From CAVUAA01 sp963739345 (lineage in GTDB: Bacteria > Chlamydiota > Chlamydiia > Chlamydiales > JAFEGQ01), in NCBI GenBank assembly GCA_963739345.1, contig CAVUAA010000001.1, forward strand, positions 496,001 through 560,000: a stretch of DNA of 64,000 nt, given 5' to 3'. Under the pieces are notes generated by a model that ran no database searches, was not told the origin of the DNA, and saw only the letters and a list, made by a program, of their open reading frames with translations. A program made the translations under genes and the position numbers. Shown piece by piece: positions 16,905 through 25,837 of the stretch; the stretch's first letter is position 1; every line of letters begins with the position of its first letter.

Positions 16905-16933
16905 TTGATATAAACGCTCTTTTCTTATATAAT
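16905..16933 (+). promoter_or_regulatory. Strong sigma-70 promoter
   Basis: TTGATA (16905-16910), 17 bases, then a perfect TATAAT (16928-16933), 30 bases before the ATG of the 390-residue orphan gene. GAGAGGGG at 16944-16951 can serve as its ribosome site, at a slightly long spacing. This is the best consensus promoter I see in the window. Confidence 0.75.
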
Positions 16934-16962
16934 TTAGTTATAAGAGAGGGGTATTTAATAGC

Positions 16963-18135
16963 ATGGCTAATCAAGAACCTGTTCAACCCAACAAGATTCA
17001 TTTTCACCTGACCGGCTTTCAGACGGGGCACGGCAAGGTGGCATTTGGTACGTCGCTTGCGAGTGAGATCTATGCTGAGATGCGCAACATCATGCAGAGC
17101 TTTCAGAAGAGCATGAAGGGGGGGGTGGAGATCGCTAAGAAACTCAAACTCGTTGATGAGAAGGTGCAGGAGCTGATGACTGAGGTGCAAGCACTCGGAA
17201 CTGTTCCGATGAAGCCTAGTCAGGTCGTTGCCTGGATGTCGAAGTTTAATGAGACGAATGCGGCCACGAAAGTGGCGATTGAAGCGTTGGGCAACCCGCA
17301 GTGGATCAGCATGCTCGACTCATCGCTATCTAAGGTGACGAAACTGGTGAAGTCGACCAACTTTCTGCAGGCGATCCAGAACGCGGTCAAACAGCTCGCC
17401 TACATGGAACAGGTATGCAAGAACATATCGGATAATCCTGGGTATGGGACCGGTCCCAACGCCGCAACTTTTTTCCAGGCCTACAAAGCGTTCAGCGCTG
17501 ACGTTGGGGCCATCAAAACATTGGGAGAGCATCTCACCAGTTTGGGAAACGCGTTCCACGACCCGTTTTTTGTCAAGATTGGCAAGGCTCTCGGTGAGTT
17601 GCAGAAGTCCCTGCAAAGCATTGTCGACAATATCGGCGGCGGTAATACGGGGGACGGCTCTTTCAACTCTTGGTATAGTCAGTGGGTCAAAGACACGCAA
17701 AACGACGATACAAAGGGTGTAAAGCAGACTCTTGCGTTCATGCAGAGCTGGTGGAATGTGCAAACGACTGACAGTTGGCTTTGGTTTAGGCGGCTTGGGC
17801 AGAAGATGGCCTTAGATACAGCGCAGGCCACTGCCATCCTTAAGACCCCACTTCCTCCCAACTTCATCGTCAAAATCATCAACGCGATCGAAACGAGGAG
17901 CGTTAAGGGGATCACCTGGCTTGACTTTCCTGTGCTGGACAACCAGTACAAACAGGCGATTTCAGGCATACAGGGGATGGATCAGATCGGCACGCAGTTC
18001 TCGAAGGCATCGATCACCACCCTCAACTCCTTAATGACCGGTATGGCCGCCATGATCAAGAGCTTCAACAAAGCGATGATGCAGTCACAGCGTAGCGTCG
18101 ACCTCTCCATCACAGACATCAATAAGCGTAAGTAA
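16963..18135 (+). CDS. Orphan 390-residue protein, possible secreted factor
   Basis: Not recognised. No signal peptide and no obvious transmembrane helix, apart from mildly hydrophobic C-terminal helices (about residues 340-375). The sequence is mostly alpha-helical, with many Lys, Gln, Met, Ser and Thr and only one Cys. A Gly-Asn-Gly linker near 226-235 and a Trp-rich patch follow (WYSQW, WWNVQ, WLWF at about 238-275). The N-terminus is polar and Gln/Asn/Pro-rich (MANQEPVQPNK), as in many type III secretion substrates, so an exported effector or translocator-like protein is conceivable. It has its own strong promoter and is closed by a long perfect hairpin, so it is a monocistronic, probably well-expressed gene. 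Confidence 0.8.
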   Translation: MANQEPVQPNKIHFHLTGFQTGHGKVAFGTSLASEIYAEMRNIMQSFQKSMKGGVEIAKKLKLVDEKVQELMTEVQALGTVPMKPSQVVAWMSKFNETNAATKVAIEALGNPQWISMLDSSLSKVTKLVKSTNFLQAIQNAVKQLAYMEQVCKNISDNPGYGTGPNAATFFQAYKAFSADVGAIKTLGEHLTSLGNAFHDPFFVKIGKALGELQKSLQSIVDNIGGGNTGDGSFNSWYSQWVKDTQNDDTKGVKQTLAFMQSWWNVQTTDSWLWFRRLGQKMALDTAQATAILKTPLPPNFIVKIINAIETRSVKGITWLDFPVLDNQYKQAISGIQGMDQIGTQFSKASITTLNSLMTGMAAMIKSFNKAMMQSQRSVDLSITDINKRK

Positions 18136-18189
18136 CGCTCGTTGGGATTAATTCTGCGTATTCACCTCTTTATGTCCGCCTCATGATCC

Positions 18190-18232
18190 CCTAACGTCCA
18201 GTTTGGTGCCAGGCACCAAACTGGACGTTAGG
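18190..18232. terminator. 43-base perfect palindrome, likely bidirectional terminator
   Basis: Arms of 21 bases (18190-18210 and 18212-18232) with one central base. The inner part reads TTTGGTGCCAGGCACCAAA. It lies between a plus-strand gene ending at 18135 and the convergent rny ending at 18289. There is no U tract, only AAAC beyond. The GGTGCC-A-GGCACC core recurs in altered form at 33710-33750. Confidence 0.6.
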
Positions 18233-18288
18233 AAACAAAGGGCGCGCAAAATTGAGTGCAATAAGGGGTTGGAAAGGGGGGCTAAGGG

Positions 18289-19716
18289 CTAATAAGCGTA
18301 GCTAGTGGCTTGTTTGTCCCGCATGACAGTGATGCGGATCTTGCCCGGATAGGTGAGGCTCTTTTCAATTTCTTGTGCAAGATGGCGGGCGAGGGTGATT
18401 GCGCCGTTGTCGTCAACTTCAGAGGGTTGGACGATGACGCGTAGTTCACGCCCTGCTTGGAGGGCGTAGGCCCTCTCCACTCCTGGGCATTCTAGAGCGA
18501 GTTGCTCGAGCTTCTGTATCCGTTGCAGGTAGCTATCAATCGCCTCGATGCGCGCTCCGGGACGGCTGGCAGAGAGGGCATCGGCTGCGCTGCAAAGACT
18601 CCCTTCAACGGTGGTCGGTTCGATTTCTTGGTGGTGGCAGGCGATCCCATTGGCTACAGCGTCACTCTCGGAGCTTCGACGGGCCAGGTCGGCGCCAGCA
18701 AGGGCATGTGTTTTTCCTCTCTCGTGCGTGACCGCCTTTCCAATGTCATGGAGGAGGCCGATGCGACGGCCGAGCGCCTCGTCGAGACCAAGCTCGGCGC
18801 ACATCATGCCAAGGAGGGCGGAGACCTCGAGTGAGTGCTCAAGGACGTTCTGTCCGTAGCTGAAACGGAAGTTGAGGAGGCCGAGGTGGCGAATCAATTC
18901 GTTGTTTAGACCGTGCACTCCCGCTCTTAGCGCCGCCCGGTCTCCAGCGGTCTGCACCTCGTCGTCTACTCCCTCTTGGGCTCGCTTCACTGCCTCTTCA
19001 ATGCGAGTGGGGTGGATCCGGCCGTCGACCACGAGATCGGTGAGCGCCTGCTTGGCGATATGTTTGCGAATGGGATCCATTCCGGAGAGGACCACCGCCG
19101 AGGGGGTGTCGTCGATCAGGATGTTAACGCCAGTGAGGGCCTCGAACAGCCGGATGTTCCGCCCTTCGCGGCCGATGATCCGCCCCTTCATCTCATCGGA
19201 AGGGAGGGGGACTGTGGTGACCGTGGCCTCAGAGACGCAGGAGACGGCCAGCCGGTTGATGGCGGTGGCGAGGATGCGGGCAGCTTGCTCGTTGGCTTGC
19301 GCCGCGGCCTCTGCAATCCGTTGCTCAATCTGGCGGGCCTGCTCCACGTCAACCTGCTGCATGAGCTTTTGGCGCGCCTCTTCTGGAGAGAGGTCGGCAA
19401 TGCGAGCGAGCTCCACTTCACGGTTGCCAATCGCCCGCTCTCGCTTTTTCAGTGCACTGGTCTGTTCAGAGAGCCTATTCTCGGCTGCCGCCAGCCGTTC
19501 GGCGGCGATGGCTAGTTCCCGCTCCTGCCGGTGGCGCGCCTCATTCAGCTCTTGCTGCAGTTTGAGCGCCTCGAGCTCTGTCTTGTAGCGGAGCGCCTCT
19601 GCTTCCTGGTCGGCTTGGCTGACAAGTGCATCCGCCACCTTTTGTCCTTTGTTCTTGGACAATGCGACCGCCAACCAGAGGCTGATTCCGCCAATCACTA
19701 GCAATAAAATTAACAT
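18289..19716 (-). CDS. rny: Ribonuclease Y
   Basis: Membrane-anchored endoribonuclease that starts mRNA decay. 475 residues. N-terminal helix 1-20, then a long Glu/Arg/Ala-rich coiled coil (about 25-165). The KH domain has the loop GRIIGREGRNIR near 182-193, and the HD domain has LLHDIGKA near 312-319. The end KIRITVMRDKQATSYAY matches the family C-terminus. Somewhat shorter than the usual 510-520, mostly in the coiled coil. The start lies only 20 bases from glpF on the other strand, so its promoter must overlap glpF. Confidence 0.94.
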   Translation of the reverse strand: MLILLLVIGGISLWLAVALSKNKGQKVADALVSQADQEAEALRYKTELEALKLQQELNEARHRQERELAIAAERLAAAENRLSEQTSALKKRERAIGNREVELARIADLSPEEARQKLMQQVDVEQARQIEQRIAEAAAQANEQAARILATAINRLAVSCVSEATVTTVPLPSDEMKGRIIGREGRNIRLFEALTGVNILIDDTPSAVVLSGMDPIRKHIAKQALTDLVVDGRIHPTRIEEAVKRAQEGVDDEVQTAGDRAALRAGVHGLNNELIRHLGLLNFRFSYGQNVLEHSLEVSALLGMMCAELGLDEALGRRIGLLHDIGKAVTHERGKTHALAGADLARRSSESDAVANGIACHHQEIEPTTVEGSLCSAADALSASRPGARIEAIDSYLQRIQKLEQLALECPGVERAYALQAGRELRVIVQPSEVDDNGAITLARHLAQEIEKSLTYPGKIRITVMRDKQATSYAY

Positions 19717-19736
19717 AGCTGTACATATCGCAAATT

Positions 19737-20459
19737 ATGAACATGCTTGCAATATTTCTCGCCGAGTTGCTCGGCACCATGATTCTGGTTCTTCTCGGCG
19801 ATGGCGCTGTAGCCAACGTGCTCCTCAAGAAATCGAAGGGGGAGGCGGGAGGATGGATCATCATCAGCGCCGGTTGGGGCTTTGCGGTCGCCATCGGCGT
19901 CTACGCGGCTGGTTGGGTGACAGGCGGTCATATCAACCCTGCGGTCACTCTTGCGATGGCGGTAGTCGGTCGGACGCCCTGGTCAGCTGTCCCATTCTAT
20001 ATGATGGGACAGTTTGCTGGCGCGTTTATTGGCGCAACTCTCGTTTGGGTTACTTATATGCCTCACTGGTCACTCACCACTGACGGGCCGTCGAAGCTGA
20101 TGTGCTTCTGTACGAAGCCGCAGGTGCGCAACGACGCCTCAAACTTCCTCACAGAGGTGATTGCAACGGCTGTTCTTCTGTTAGGCGTGCTGGCGATCTT
20201 CTCGCCCGTCACCGACATTGGGTGGGGGATGGCTCCCTATGCGACCGGTATTTTAGTTTTCGCTATCGGTCTCTCGCTTGGTGGCCCCACCGGCTATGCG
20301 ATCAACCCGGCCCGTGACCTGGCACCCCGATTGGTCCACGCCATTCTCCCTATCCCCAACAAGGGACCAACCGAGTGGAGCTACGCCTATATTCCGATCC
20401 TAGGTCCCTTTGTTGGGGGCGTGCTTGGTGCGTTGCTCTACCAAGTGCTAATTCCATAG
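19737..20459 (+). CDS. glpF: Aquaglyceroporin (glycerol facilitator)
   Basis: Channel for glycerol and other small polyols in the inner membrane, 240 residues. Two half-helix NPA boxes are visible: GGHINPAVT near residue 64 and GYAINPARDLAPR near 187. Asp after the second NPAR is the mark of glycerol facilitators as opposed to water-only channels. Six hydrophobic segments. Alternative start at the second Met (19743). A glycerol kinase is encoded at 61021, so glycerol entry and phosphorylation are both present. Uncommon in classical Chlamydia. Confidence 0.93.
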   Translation: MNMLAIFLAELLGTMILVLLGDGAVANVLLKKSKGEAGGWIIISAGWGFAVAIGVYAAGWVTGGHINPAVTLAMAVVGRTPWSAVPFYMMGQFAGAFIGATLVWVTYMPHWSLTTDGPSKLMCFCTKPQVRNDASNFLTEVIATAVLLLGVLAIFSPVTDIGWGMAPYATGILVFAIGLSLGGPTGYAINPARDLAPRLVHAILPIPNKGPTEWSYAYIPILGPFVGGVLGALLYQVLIP

Positions 20460-20495
20460 CCGAGAAAAGTGGGATTGGTGTAGGATCTGCAGCCA

Positions 20496-22394
20496 ATGCG
20501 TAGATCTATTTGTTACTCCGATCCTCAGGTTGTTCCCGCAGGTGCGACCGGCACCTGTAAGTTTCTCTTTCAGACGTCCACCGCTTTGCCGAAAGGGGCG
20601 TTGCTTAAATTTGACCTGCAGAGTCCTGGTCGTGAGATCGACTGGGGGACGCCGGGCGTTAGTCTCCGTGCGGCGAGCAATGTGATTTGGGCCTATGGCC
20701 CTGACGAGAAGCCGCTGGCTCCAACCGAAGTTGAGACTCCAGACTCGATCACCCCGCAATATGAGTTCACGCTGGACGCTGACATCAAGATAGGTGAGCA
20801 CTTTACCATTGTGGTGGGTGCACCGCCAAAGAAGATGGGCACATCGGATGAGACGGATGGAACTAGATTCCAGACGATGGTGCAACGGCGACGCGAATTT
20901 CTCCTCTACGTGGATTCTAAGGGAAAAGGGAACTATGGAGAACCGGAGGTATTTCACCTCGACATCCGTGGGAGTCGGCTGGATCGAATCCGTATCCTCA
21001 CCCCCTCACTAACCGTCCGCAACAAGCGATTTGATATCACCATCCGCTTCGAGGATCAGTTTGGCAATTTGACAGCTGATGCCCCCGAGGACACGCTGAT
21101 TGATCTCAGCTACGAAAATCTTAGAGAGAACCTCAACTGGAAGCTCTTTGTTCCCGAAACAGGGTTTGTCACTCTCCCTAATCTCTACTTTAATGAGGCG
21201 GGTGTCTACCGGATTCAACTGCTGAATACCAGCACCAATGAGAAGTTTCTCTCCGCCCCGATCAAGTGTTTCGCCGATGGGACCGATCGGATTTTTTGGG
21301 GACTGCTTCACGGCGAGTCAGAGAAGGTGGATTCGGGCGAGAATGTCGAGAGCTGTTTCCGCTACTTCCGCGACGAATGCCATCTCAACTTTTTCGGAAC
21401 GTCAAATCCGGACGGCGCCGAGGAGACTCCGAACGAGGTGTGGAAGATTGTTCAGCAGAATGTCACCAGCTTCAACGAAGAGGATCGGTTTGTCTCCCTG
21501 CTTGGATTCCAGTGGGCGGGCGAGGCCCCTCGCGAGGGATCCCGTCTGATGGTATGGAGCAAGGATGCCAAGCCGCTCCTCCGCCAAAAAGAGCTAAAAG
21601 CCAACTCTCTCGAAAAGATTTATCGGACGGTTCCCTCTGGGGAGCTCATCTCAATCCCTAAGTTCACCATGGGCAACGGGGTTGGCTTCGACTTTGACGA
21701 ACACCATCCTGAGTTTGAGCGGGTTGTTGAGATCTACAACGCCTGGGGCTCCTCCGAGTCGACTGGAAAAGAGGGAAATCCCCGCCCAATCGCCGGTTCT
21801 GCGAAGGGTAAGGGAATCAAAGAGTTTCCAGAAGGGTCGGTCATCAATGCGCTCCGCCATGGCTGCCGTTTCGGTTTTGTTGCTGGCGGGCTAGATGATC
21901 GCGCCATCTACGACTCTTTGGTTGATGGAGATCAGACCCAGTACAGCCCTGGCCTCACGGCGATTGTCACCGCCAAGCACTCGCGGGAGGCGATCTTTAA
22001 GGCACTCCACGACCGTTCCTGCTACGCCACTACGGGCGCTCGGATCATCGTTGGGTTCGGCCTAGCAGGAGCGCCGATGGGCGCGGAAATGTCTACAGCC
22101 GACAAGCCCGGTCTCCGTGTCAATCGACATCTCACCGGCTATGTTGCAGGTACAGGACCGCTAGAAGCGGTCGAGCTGATTCGCAACGGCGAGGTGCTCG
22201 CCTCACTCGACTTCGGAGAGGACAACCTGCTCGATTTCACCTACGACGACATGGATCCCCTTGGGCAGGTTGCCATAGAGGGTCGCGGAAAAGACCCCGA
22301 AGAAGTGCGTAGCTTTGTCTTCTACTATCTCCGAGTGACCCAGAAAGACGAGCAGATGGCATGGAGCTCACCCATTTGGGTCGATCACACCTAG
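20496..22394 (+). CDS. DUF3604 protein, predicted metalloenzyme
   Basis: 632 residues, cytoplasmic as no signal is seen. The C-terminal two thirds follow the DUF3604 pattern related to PHP metal-dependent phosphoesterases: FWGLLHGESEKVDSGENVESCFRYFRDECHLNFFGTSN near residues 268-305, FVSLLGFQWAGE, and GGLDDRAIYDS near 465-475. The N-terminal part looks like a beta-sandwich. Substrate unknown. It is followed directly by ybeY and a CBS-domain transporter; from memory, the same neighbourhood (predicted metalloenzyme, YbeY, CBS protein) exists in Chlamydia, which supports the taxonomic call. Confidence 0.85.
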   Translation: MRRSICYSDPQVVPAGATGTCKFLFQTSTALPKGALLKFDLQSPGREIDWGTPGVSLRAASNVIWAYGPDEKPLAPTEVETPDSITPQYEFTLDADIKIGEHFTIVVGAPPKKMGTSDETDGTRFQTMVQRRREFLLYVDSKGKGNYGEPEVFHLDIRGSRLDRIRILTPSLTVRNKRFDITIRFEDQFGNLTADAPEDTLIDLSYENLRENLNWKLFVPETGFVTLPNLYFNEAGVYRIQLLNTSTNEKFLSAPIKCFADGTDRIFWGLLHGESEKVDSGENVESCFRYFRDECHLNFFGTSNPDGAEETPNEVWKIVQQNVTSFNEEDRFVSLLGFQWAGEAPREGSRLMVWSKDAKPLLRQKELKANSLEKIYRTVPSGELISIPKFTMGNGVGFDFDEHHPEFERVVEIYNAWGSSESTGKEGNPRPIAGSAKGKGIKEFPEGSVINALRHGCRFGFVAGGLDDRAIYDSLVDGDQTQYSPGLTAIVTAKHSREAIFKALHDRSCYATTGARIIVGFGLAGAPMGAEMSTADKPGLRVNRHLTGYVAGTGPLEAVELIRNGEVLASLDFGEDNLLDFTYDDMDPLGQVAIEGRGKDPEEVRSFVFYYLRVTQKDEQMAWSSPIWVDHT

Positions 22395-22838
22395 ATGTTA
22401 GTCCATGTCGACGACATTCAGACCGACCTTTTAATTGATTCCGGTTCTGTTGCCCCCATTGCTGACGCGGTTTTGCAGTTGGAGGGGGCTCGAGCCGATG
22501 AACTCTCAGTCCAGTTTGCCGATCCAGCCACCTGTTCCAAGATCCACGATCTCTACTTCGATGACCCCTCCATCACCGATTGCATGTCGTTCCCTCTCGA
22601 CCCAGAGGGGACCGAGTACCGACTTCTGGGTGACGTGATGGTTTGCCCGAAGGTGGCCATCGACTACTGTCGCGAGGAGGGGGGAGACCCCTATGAGGAA
22701 GCAACTCTCTACCTTGTCCATGGAATTCTTCACCTGCTTGGCTATAATGATATTGAAGAGACCGATCAGACGGCCATGCGCCAAGCTGAGGAGAGACACA
22801 TGAACAACCTTCGCACCCACAACCTGCTGCTATCATGA
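22395..22838 (+). CDS. ybeY: Endoribonuclease YbeY
   Basis: Zinc RNase for 16S rRNA 3'-end maturation and ribosome quality control. 147 residues; the ATG directly abuts the preceding stop. The motif reads HGILHLLGYND near residues 107-117. The family form is HGxLHLxGYDH, so two zinc-binding His are present, but the position of the third His is filled by Asp, which can still bind metal. Also typical: SIHDLYF-type helix, ITDCMSFP and LGDVMVCP. It overlaps the next gene by 4 bases. Confidence 0.9.
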   Translation: MLVHVDDIQTDLLIDSGSVAPIADAVLQLEGARADELSVQFADPATCSKIHDLYFDDPSITDCMSFPLDPEGTEYRLLGDVMVCPKVAIDYCREEGGDPYEEATLYLVHGILHLLGYNDIEETDQTAMRQAEERHMNNLRTHNLLLS

Positions 22839-24040
22839 TCATTGCAGCCATAGTCTTTCTCGTTGGCGCCTTCTTTTTGCAAGTGACCAGCAGTGCCCTT
22901 CGTACCCTTGAAGACATGCGCTCACGTGAGCAGCTCGAGGCTTCGCCGTGGTTCCGGTACTACCGTTCGCTTGATAACCTCTTTTTTTCAGTCTCGTGCG
23001 CCAAGCATATCGTCCGCTTCGTCTTCTTGGTCACCGGCACTCTCGCTCTGATTCAATGGCCGTGGGCGTTAATTGTCCTCCTCTTTGTATCGCTCTTCTT
23101 CGCCGACTTCATCCCCCGAGCTCTTGGCACCCGCTTCCCCGAGCGAGCCGTTCGGGTGACGGCACCCGTGTCGGCCCTCTTTCTGGTCGTCTGTTTACCC
23201 ATCACCTATCCGCTTCTACTTCTCACCGGCAAGTGGCTGGCGGCTGTTTATGTCGAAGAGATCGTTGGCCCTGTTGGACAGGTGAAGGAGAAGATCATGG
23301 AGATGATCGAGGAGGCGCAGGTGGTGACCGAGGCCGACGTGAATGAGAAAGAACTCCTTGAAGGGGTGGCCAGCTTCCGCGACCGGATTGTTCGTGAGGT
23401 GATGATTCCCCGCGTCGACGTCGTTGCTCTTCCTCACACTGCGACCATCGAAGAGGCTGTCGCCCTCTTTGACGAAGAGCGTTACAGCAGAATTCCGGTC
23501 TATCGCGACACCGTCGACTCGATCACCGGCCTCCTCCTCTACAAAGAGGTGATGCGCGCCTATCTAGAGAACAACGACCGCACCCAGTCGGTCGAACCTC
23601 TCATCATTCCGGTTCTCTACGTTCCCGAAACCTCCCGCCTCTCTAGCCTCCTCCAGGAGTTCCGCACCAAGCAGAGCCATTTTGCTGTCGTCGTCGACGA
23701 ATATGGAGGGACGGAGGGGATTGTCACTATGGAAGACTGCCTTGAAGAACTCGTTGGTGAGATCGAAGATGAGACCGACGAAGAGGAGCCCGAGCTCTAC
23801 AAAGCCGATCCCACCGGCGGTTGGATTTTAGACGCCCGCATGTCCATCCATGACATTGAAGAGCAGTTTGGAATCGAAATTCCTCAGGAAGGGGAGTACG
23901 ACACGATAGGTGGCTATGCTTTTCACCGGGCAGGAGAGATCCCCACCAAAGGTCTACAGATCCACGGCGACACTTTCGATCTAGAAATTCTAGAGGTGAC
24001 CACCCGACACGTCGTCTCGGTCCGCCTTACTCGTCCTTGA
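22835..24040 (+). CDS. CNNM/CorC-type CBS-domain transporter
   Basis: Membrane protein of the HlyC/CorC (CNNM) class, 401 residues, implicated in Mg/Co efflux or cation homeostasis. The N-terminal DUF21 domain has about four hydrophobic segments (1-22, 45-65, 70-90, 105-135). A CBS pair follows (about 185-310, with VMIPRVDVVALP, YSRIPVYRD, FAVVVDEYGGTEGIVTMEDCLEELVGEI). The CorC_HlyC domain ends the protein (about 325-400, GEYDTIGGYAF). Third gene of the DUF3604-ybeY operon. Its stop overlaps the end of a convergent kinase remnant by 14 bases. Confidence 0.92.
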   Translation: MIIAAIVFLVGAFFLQVTSSALRTLEDMRSREQLEASPWFRYYRSLDNLFFSVSCAKHIVRFVFLVTGTLALIQWPWALIVLLFVSLFFADFIPRALGTRFPERAVRVTAPVSALFLVVCLPITYPLLLLTGKWLAAVYVEEIVGPVGQVKEKIMEMIEEAQVVTEADVNEKELLEGVASFRDRIVREVMIPRVDVVALPHTATIEEAVALFDEERYSRIPVYRDTVDSITGLLLYKEVMRAYLENNDRTQSVEPLIIPVLYVPETSRLSSLLQEFRTKQSHFAVVVDEYGGTEGIVTMEDCLEELVGEIEDETDEEEPELYKADPTGGWILDARMSIHDIEEQFGIEIPQEGEYDTIGGYAFHRAGEIPTKGLQIHGDTFDLEILEVTTRHVVSVRLTRP

Positions 24041-24715
24041 GCTTGCTGTAGCATCCCATATCAATGATCTTAAGATTGCCCTCTGTGTCGATCATGGAGT
24101 CGTGCGCGCCAAGAAACGAGGGGCAGATGCCTTGCTTCCGCATGTGGTCTAGCGCGTCGTTGGCCTGGGAAATGCAGTTTACCGGTATGCTTTTTTTGTC
24201 CGTCATTATCGATCCATCCACATACTCCATCACCAGGTAGTTTGCGTAGAGACTGATCGTTCCGTATTGTTCCGCAACCTTGCTGACGCAGTGGTAGTGT
24301 GTGACAACGTTGAGGTGATCAACAGCCAGGCCAATTTCGAATTCGTGTGCTGCATCCAGGAACTTGCGCCGCTCGAGCGTGAATCCTTGATGGCGTAGAG
24401 ATTGTCGTTCGCCTTGCAGCTCCACAAGCCTACCTCGCCAAGAGTCCCTTTGCCGAGCTTTTCTTTGAAATTGAACGATTCTTTCAGATATTTGTCAGGA
24501 TTGAGAAAGGTCTGCAGCCCTTCGCCGTAGTCTATTGCTCGCCCGGCAGCCTTTGCCTGTTCATACCACTGCCGGTTGAGTTCGGCATCTAGAACTTCCC
24601 CGCGATTTTTAATTGGGGGGAGAGTGGTGTTATCCCATTGGAGACCAAACTTCTCGTGCGCCAATGCAAGCAGTGCGGTCTCCCACGTATCAGCAGTGAA
24701 CCTAACCTCTTCCAT
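24027..24715 (-). pseudogene. Eukaryote-like protein kinase fold, frameshifted and lacking HRD
   Basis: Two frames join into one kinase-like protein of about 229 residues. The first (24715 to about 24390) has an N-terminal extension, the glycine loop GKGTLGEVG and the ATP-lysine in YAIK. The second (to 24027) has FEIGLAVDHLNVVTHYH (helix C region), YANYLVMEYVDG (hinge), a degraded catalytic loop and IIDMG in place of DFG. Where HRDxKxxN should stand the sequence is SFLGAHDSMID, so the catalytic Asp is gone. A one-base shift near 24388-24398 separates the halves. Either a dead gene or a pseudokinase with a sequencing error. Kinase-like proteins are common effectors in amoeba-associated bacteria. 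Confidence 0.72.
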
Positions 24716-24730
24716 GAGTTGAGCGGGGTC

Positions 24731-24889
24731 TTAGGAGGATTTGGTTTTGGGAAGGCCGGTGACGCGCTTGTTCTCGCCATCTTTCCAGCGGCCTAGCTTG
24801 CGAAGAACGTCAATGCGTTCGAATCGCTTCAGGACGTTCCGCTTCTGCTGGCCACGTCCACCTTTTCCATAGCTCTGATGTCTGCTCAT
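24731..24889 (-). CDS. Small basic protein of the Chlamydia/Verrucomicrobia type
   Basis: 52 residues from the ATG at 24889 (AAGGTG upstream): MSRHQSYGKGG..., with KKR/RNVLKRFERIDVLRKLG and a GLPKTK ending. Very basic. This matches the conserved small basic protein of PVC bacteria that is thought to be associated with ribosomes or rRNA; the role is not settled. It overlaps the stop of the preceding 55-residue gene by one base (TAATG), so the two are coupled. A good phylum marker. Confidence 0.88.
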   Translation of the reverse strand: MSRHQSYGKGGRGQQKRNVLKRFERIDVLRKLGRWKDGENKRVTGLPKTKSS

Positions 24890-25056
24890 TACTTCACCTT
24901 CGAAATGAAACACTTAAGGGTCGAGTCGGCCACGTTGGCGTGCTCTTTGAATCCCTTAGGTAGGTTGTCTTTTTTGGGGCCGGTCTTGGGTCCTTCACGA
25001 CGGGGACGTCGGGGGGACTTATTGCGGCGCTCTTCTTGCTTTCCAACACGTGTCAT
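24889..25056 (-). CDS. Very basic 55-residue protein
   Basis: ATG at 25056, followed by an Arg/Lys/Pro-rich stretch (KSPRRPRREGPKTGPKK near residues 13-29) and a short C-terminal segment with one Cys (TLKCFISKVK). Probably binds nucleic acid or the ribosome, by composition and by coupling to the small basic protein. No family recognised. A longer open frame to 25257 exists, but its N-terminal part overlaps the DUF502 gene and is not protein-like. Confidence 0.7.
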   Translation of the reverse strand: MTRVGKQEERRNKSPRRPRREGPKTGPKKDNLPKGFKEHANVADSTLKCFISKVK

Positions 25057-25150
25057 AGGAAACACTCCAGGTTTATAAGGATGTAAGTCTAGCAATGAGG
25101 GGATTTTAGGACAAGGACGAACCTGTTCCGCTAAAGACAGGTGAAAATAT

Positions 25151-25837
25151 TTAGAGGGATAGGTTCGATGTGTTGGGTTCTGGGGGAAGTTCGGGTTCTT
25201 GGTCGTTGCCGTGATGGACGACGCCGCAGGAAATAATAAACTTAACGGCCTCCTCAACCTTCATGTCGACGAAGATGCACTCTTCACGGGGGACCATGAT
25301 GAGGTAGCCAGAGGTGGGATTGGGGGTGGTGGGGACGAAGACGGAGAGGAGGTCGGCCTTGGCGCTCGCCTTGCACTTAGGGGGCGCATCGCCCGAGACG
25401 AGCCCTAAGCTGTAGGTGCCGTGAAGGGGAAAGGGGACCATTACAACCGTTTTGAACGACTTGGCGCGGTCGCTGAAAATTGTTTTAATGATCTCCTGAG
25501 AGGTGCGGTAGACTCTGTTAACGAAGGGAATCCGGTGGAGAATGTAGTCGCCAAAGCGGATCAACCATTTGAAGAAGAACCAGCGGGTGATCATCCCGAG
25601 GAGGATGCAGACGCCAACAAGCATGAACAGAACAATCACCTGACTCACAATGTGAATCACATTCTCCATCCCCGGCCTGTCGTAGAGGGGAGCTGCCCAG
25701 TTGACGTGCTTGAGCATCCATTCGACCATCCCGATGAAGGGTTTGGTGAGAATATTGACCAAGAAGATGACGATCATCACGGTCAACACTAGTGGGAGGA
25801 GGATCACTAGGCCTGTGACAAAATATTTACGCAACAC
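25151..25837 (-). CDS. DUF502 family membrane protein
   Basis: 228 residues. Two transmembrane segments: residues 8-30 (GLVILLPLVLTVMIVIFLVN) and 62-82. The DUF502 core follows: HRIPFVNRVYRTSQEIIKTIFSD near 100-122, FPLHGTYSLGLVSG, VFVPTTPNPTSGYLIMVPREE near 165-187. DUF502 proteins are widespread with no settled function; plant relatives (COV/LCV) affect vesicle traffic. Starts inside the 3' end of rnr (11-base overlap), so it is co-transcribed with it. Confidence 0.92.
   Translation of the reverse strand: MLRKYFVTGLVILLPLVLTVMIVIFLVNILTKPFIGMVEWMLKHVNWAAPLYDRPGMENVIHIVSQVIVLFMLVGVCILLGMITRWFFFKWLIRFGDYILHRIPFVNRVYRTSQEIIKTIFSDRAKSFKTVVMVPFPLHGTYSLGLVSGDAPPKCKASAKADLLSVFVPTTPNPTSGYLIMVPREECIFVDMKVEEAVKFIISCGVVHHGNDQEPELPPEPNTSNLSL

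Noticed and set aside
18872..19588. Plus-strand open frame opposite rny
   Set aside because: Ser/Arg/Ala-rich antisense shadow of the coiled coil of RNase Y.
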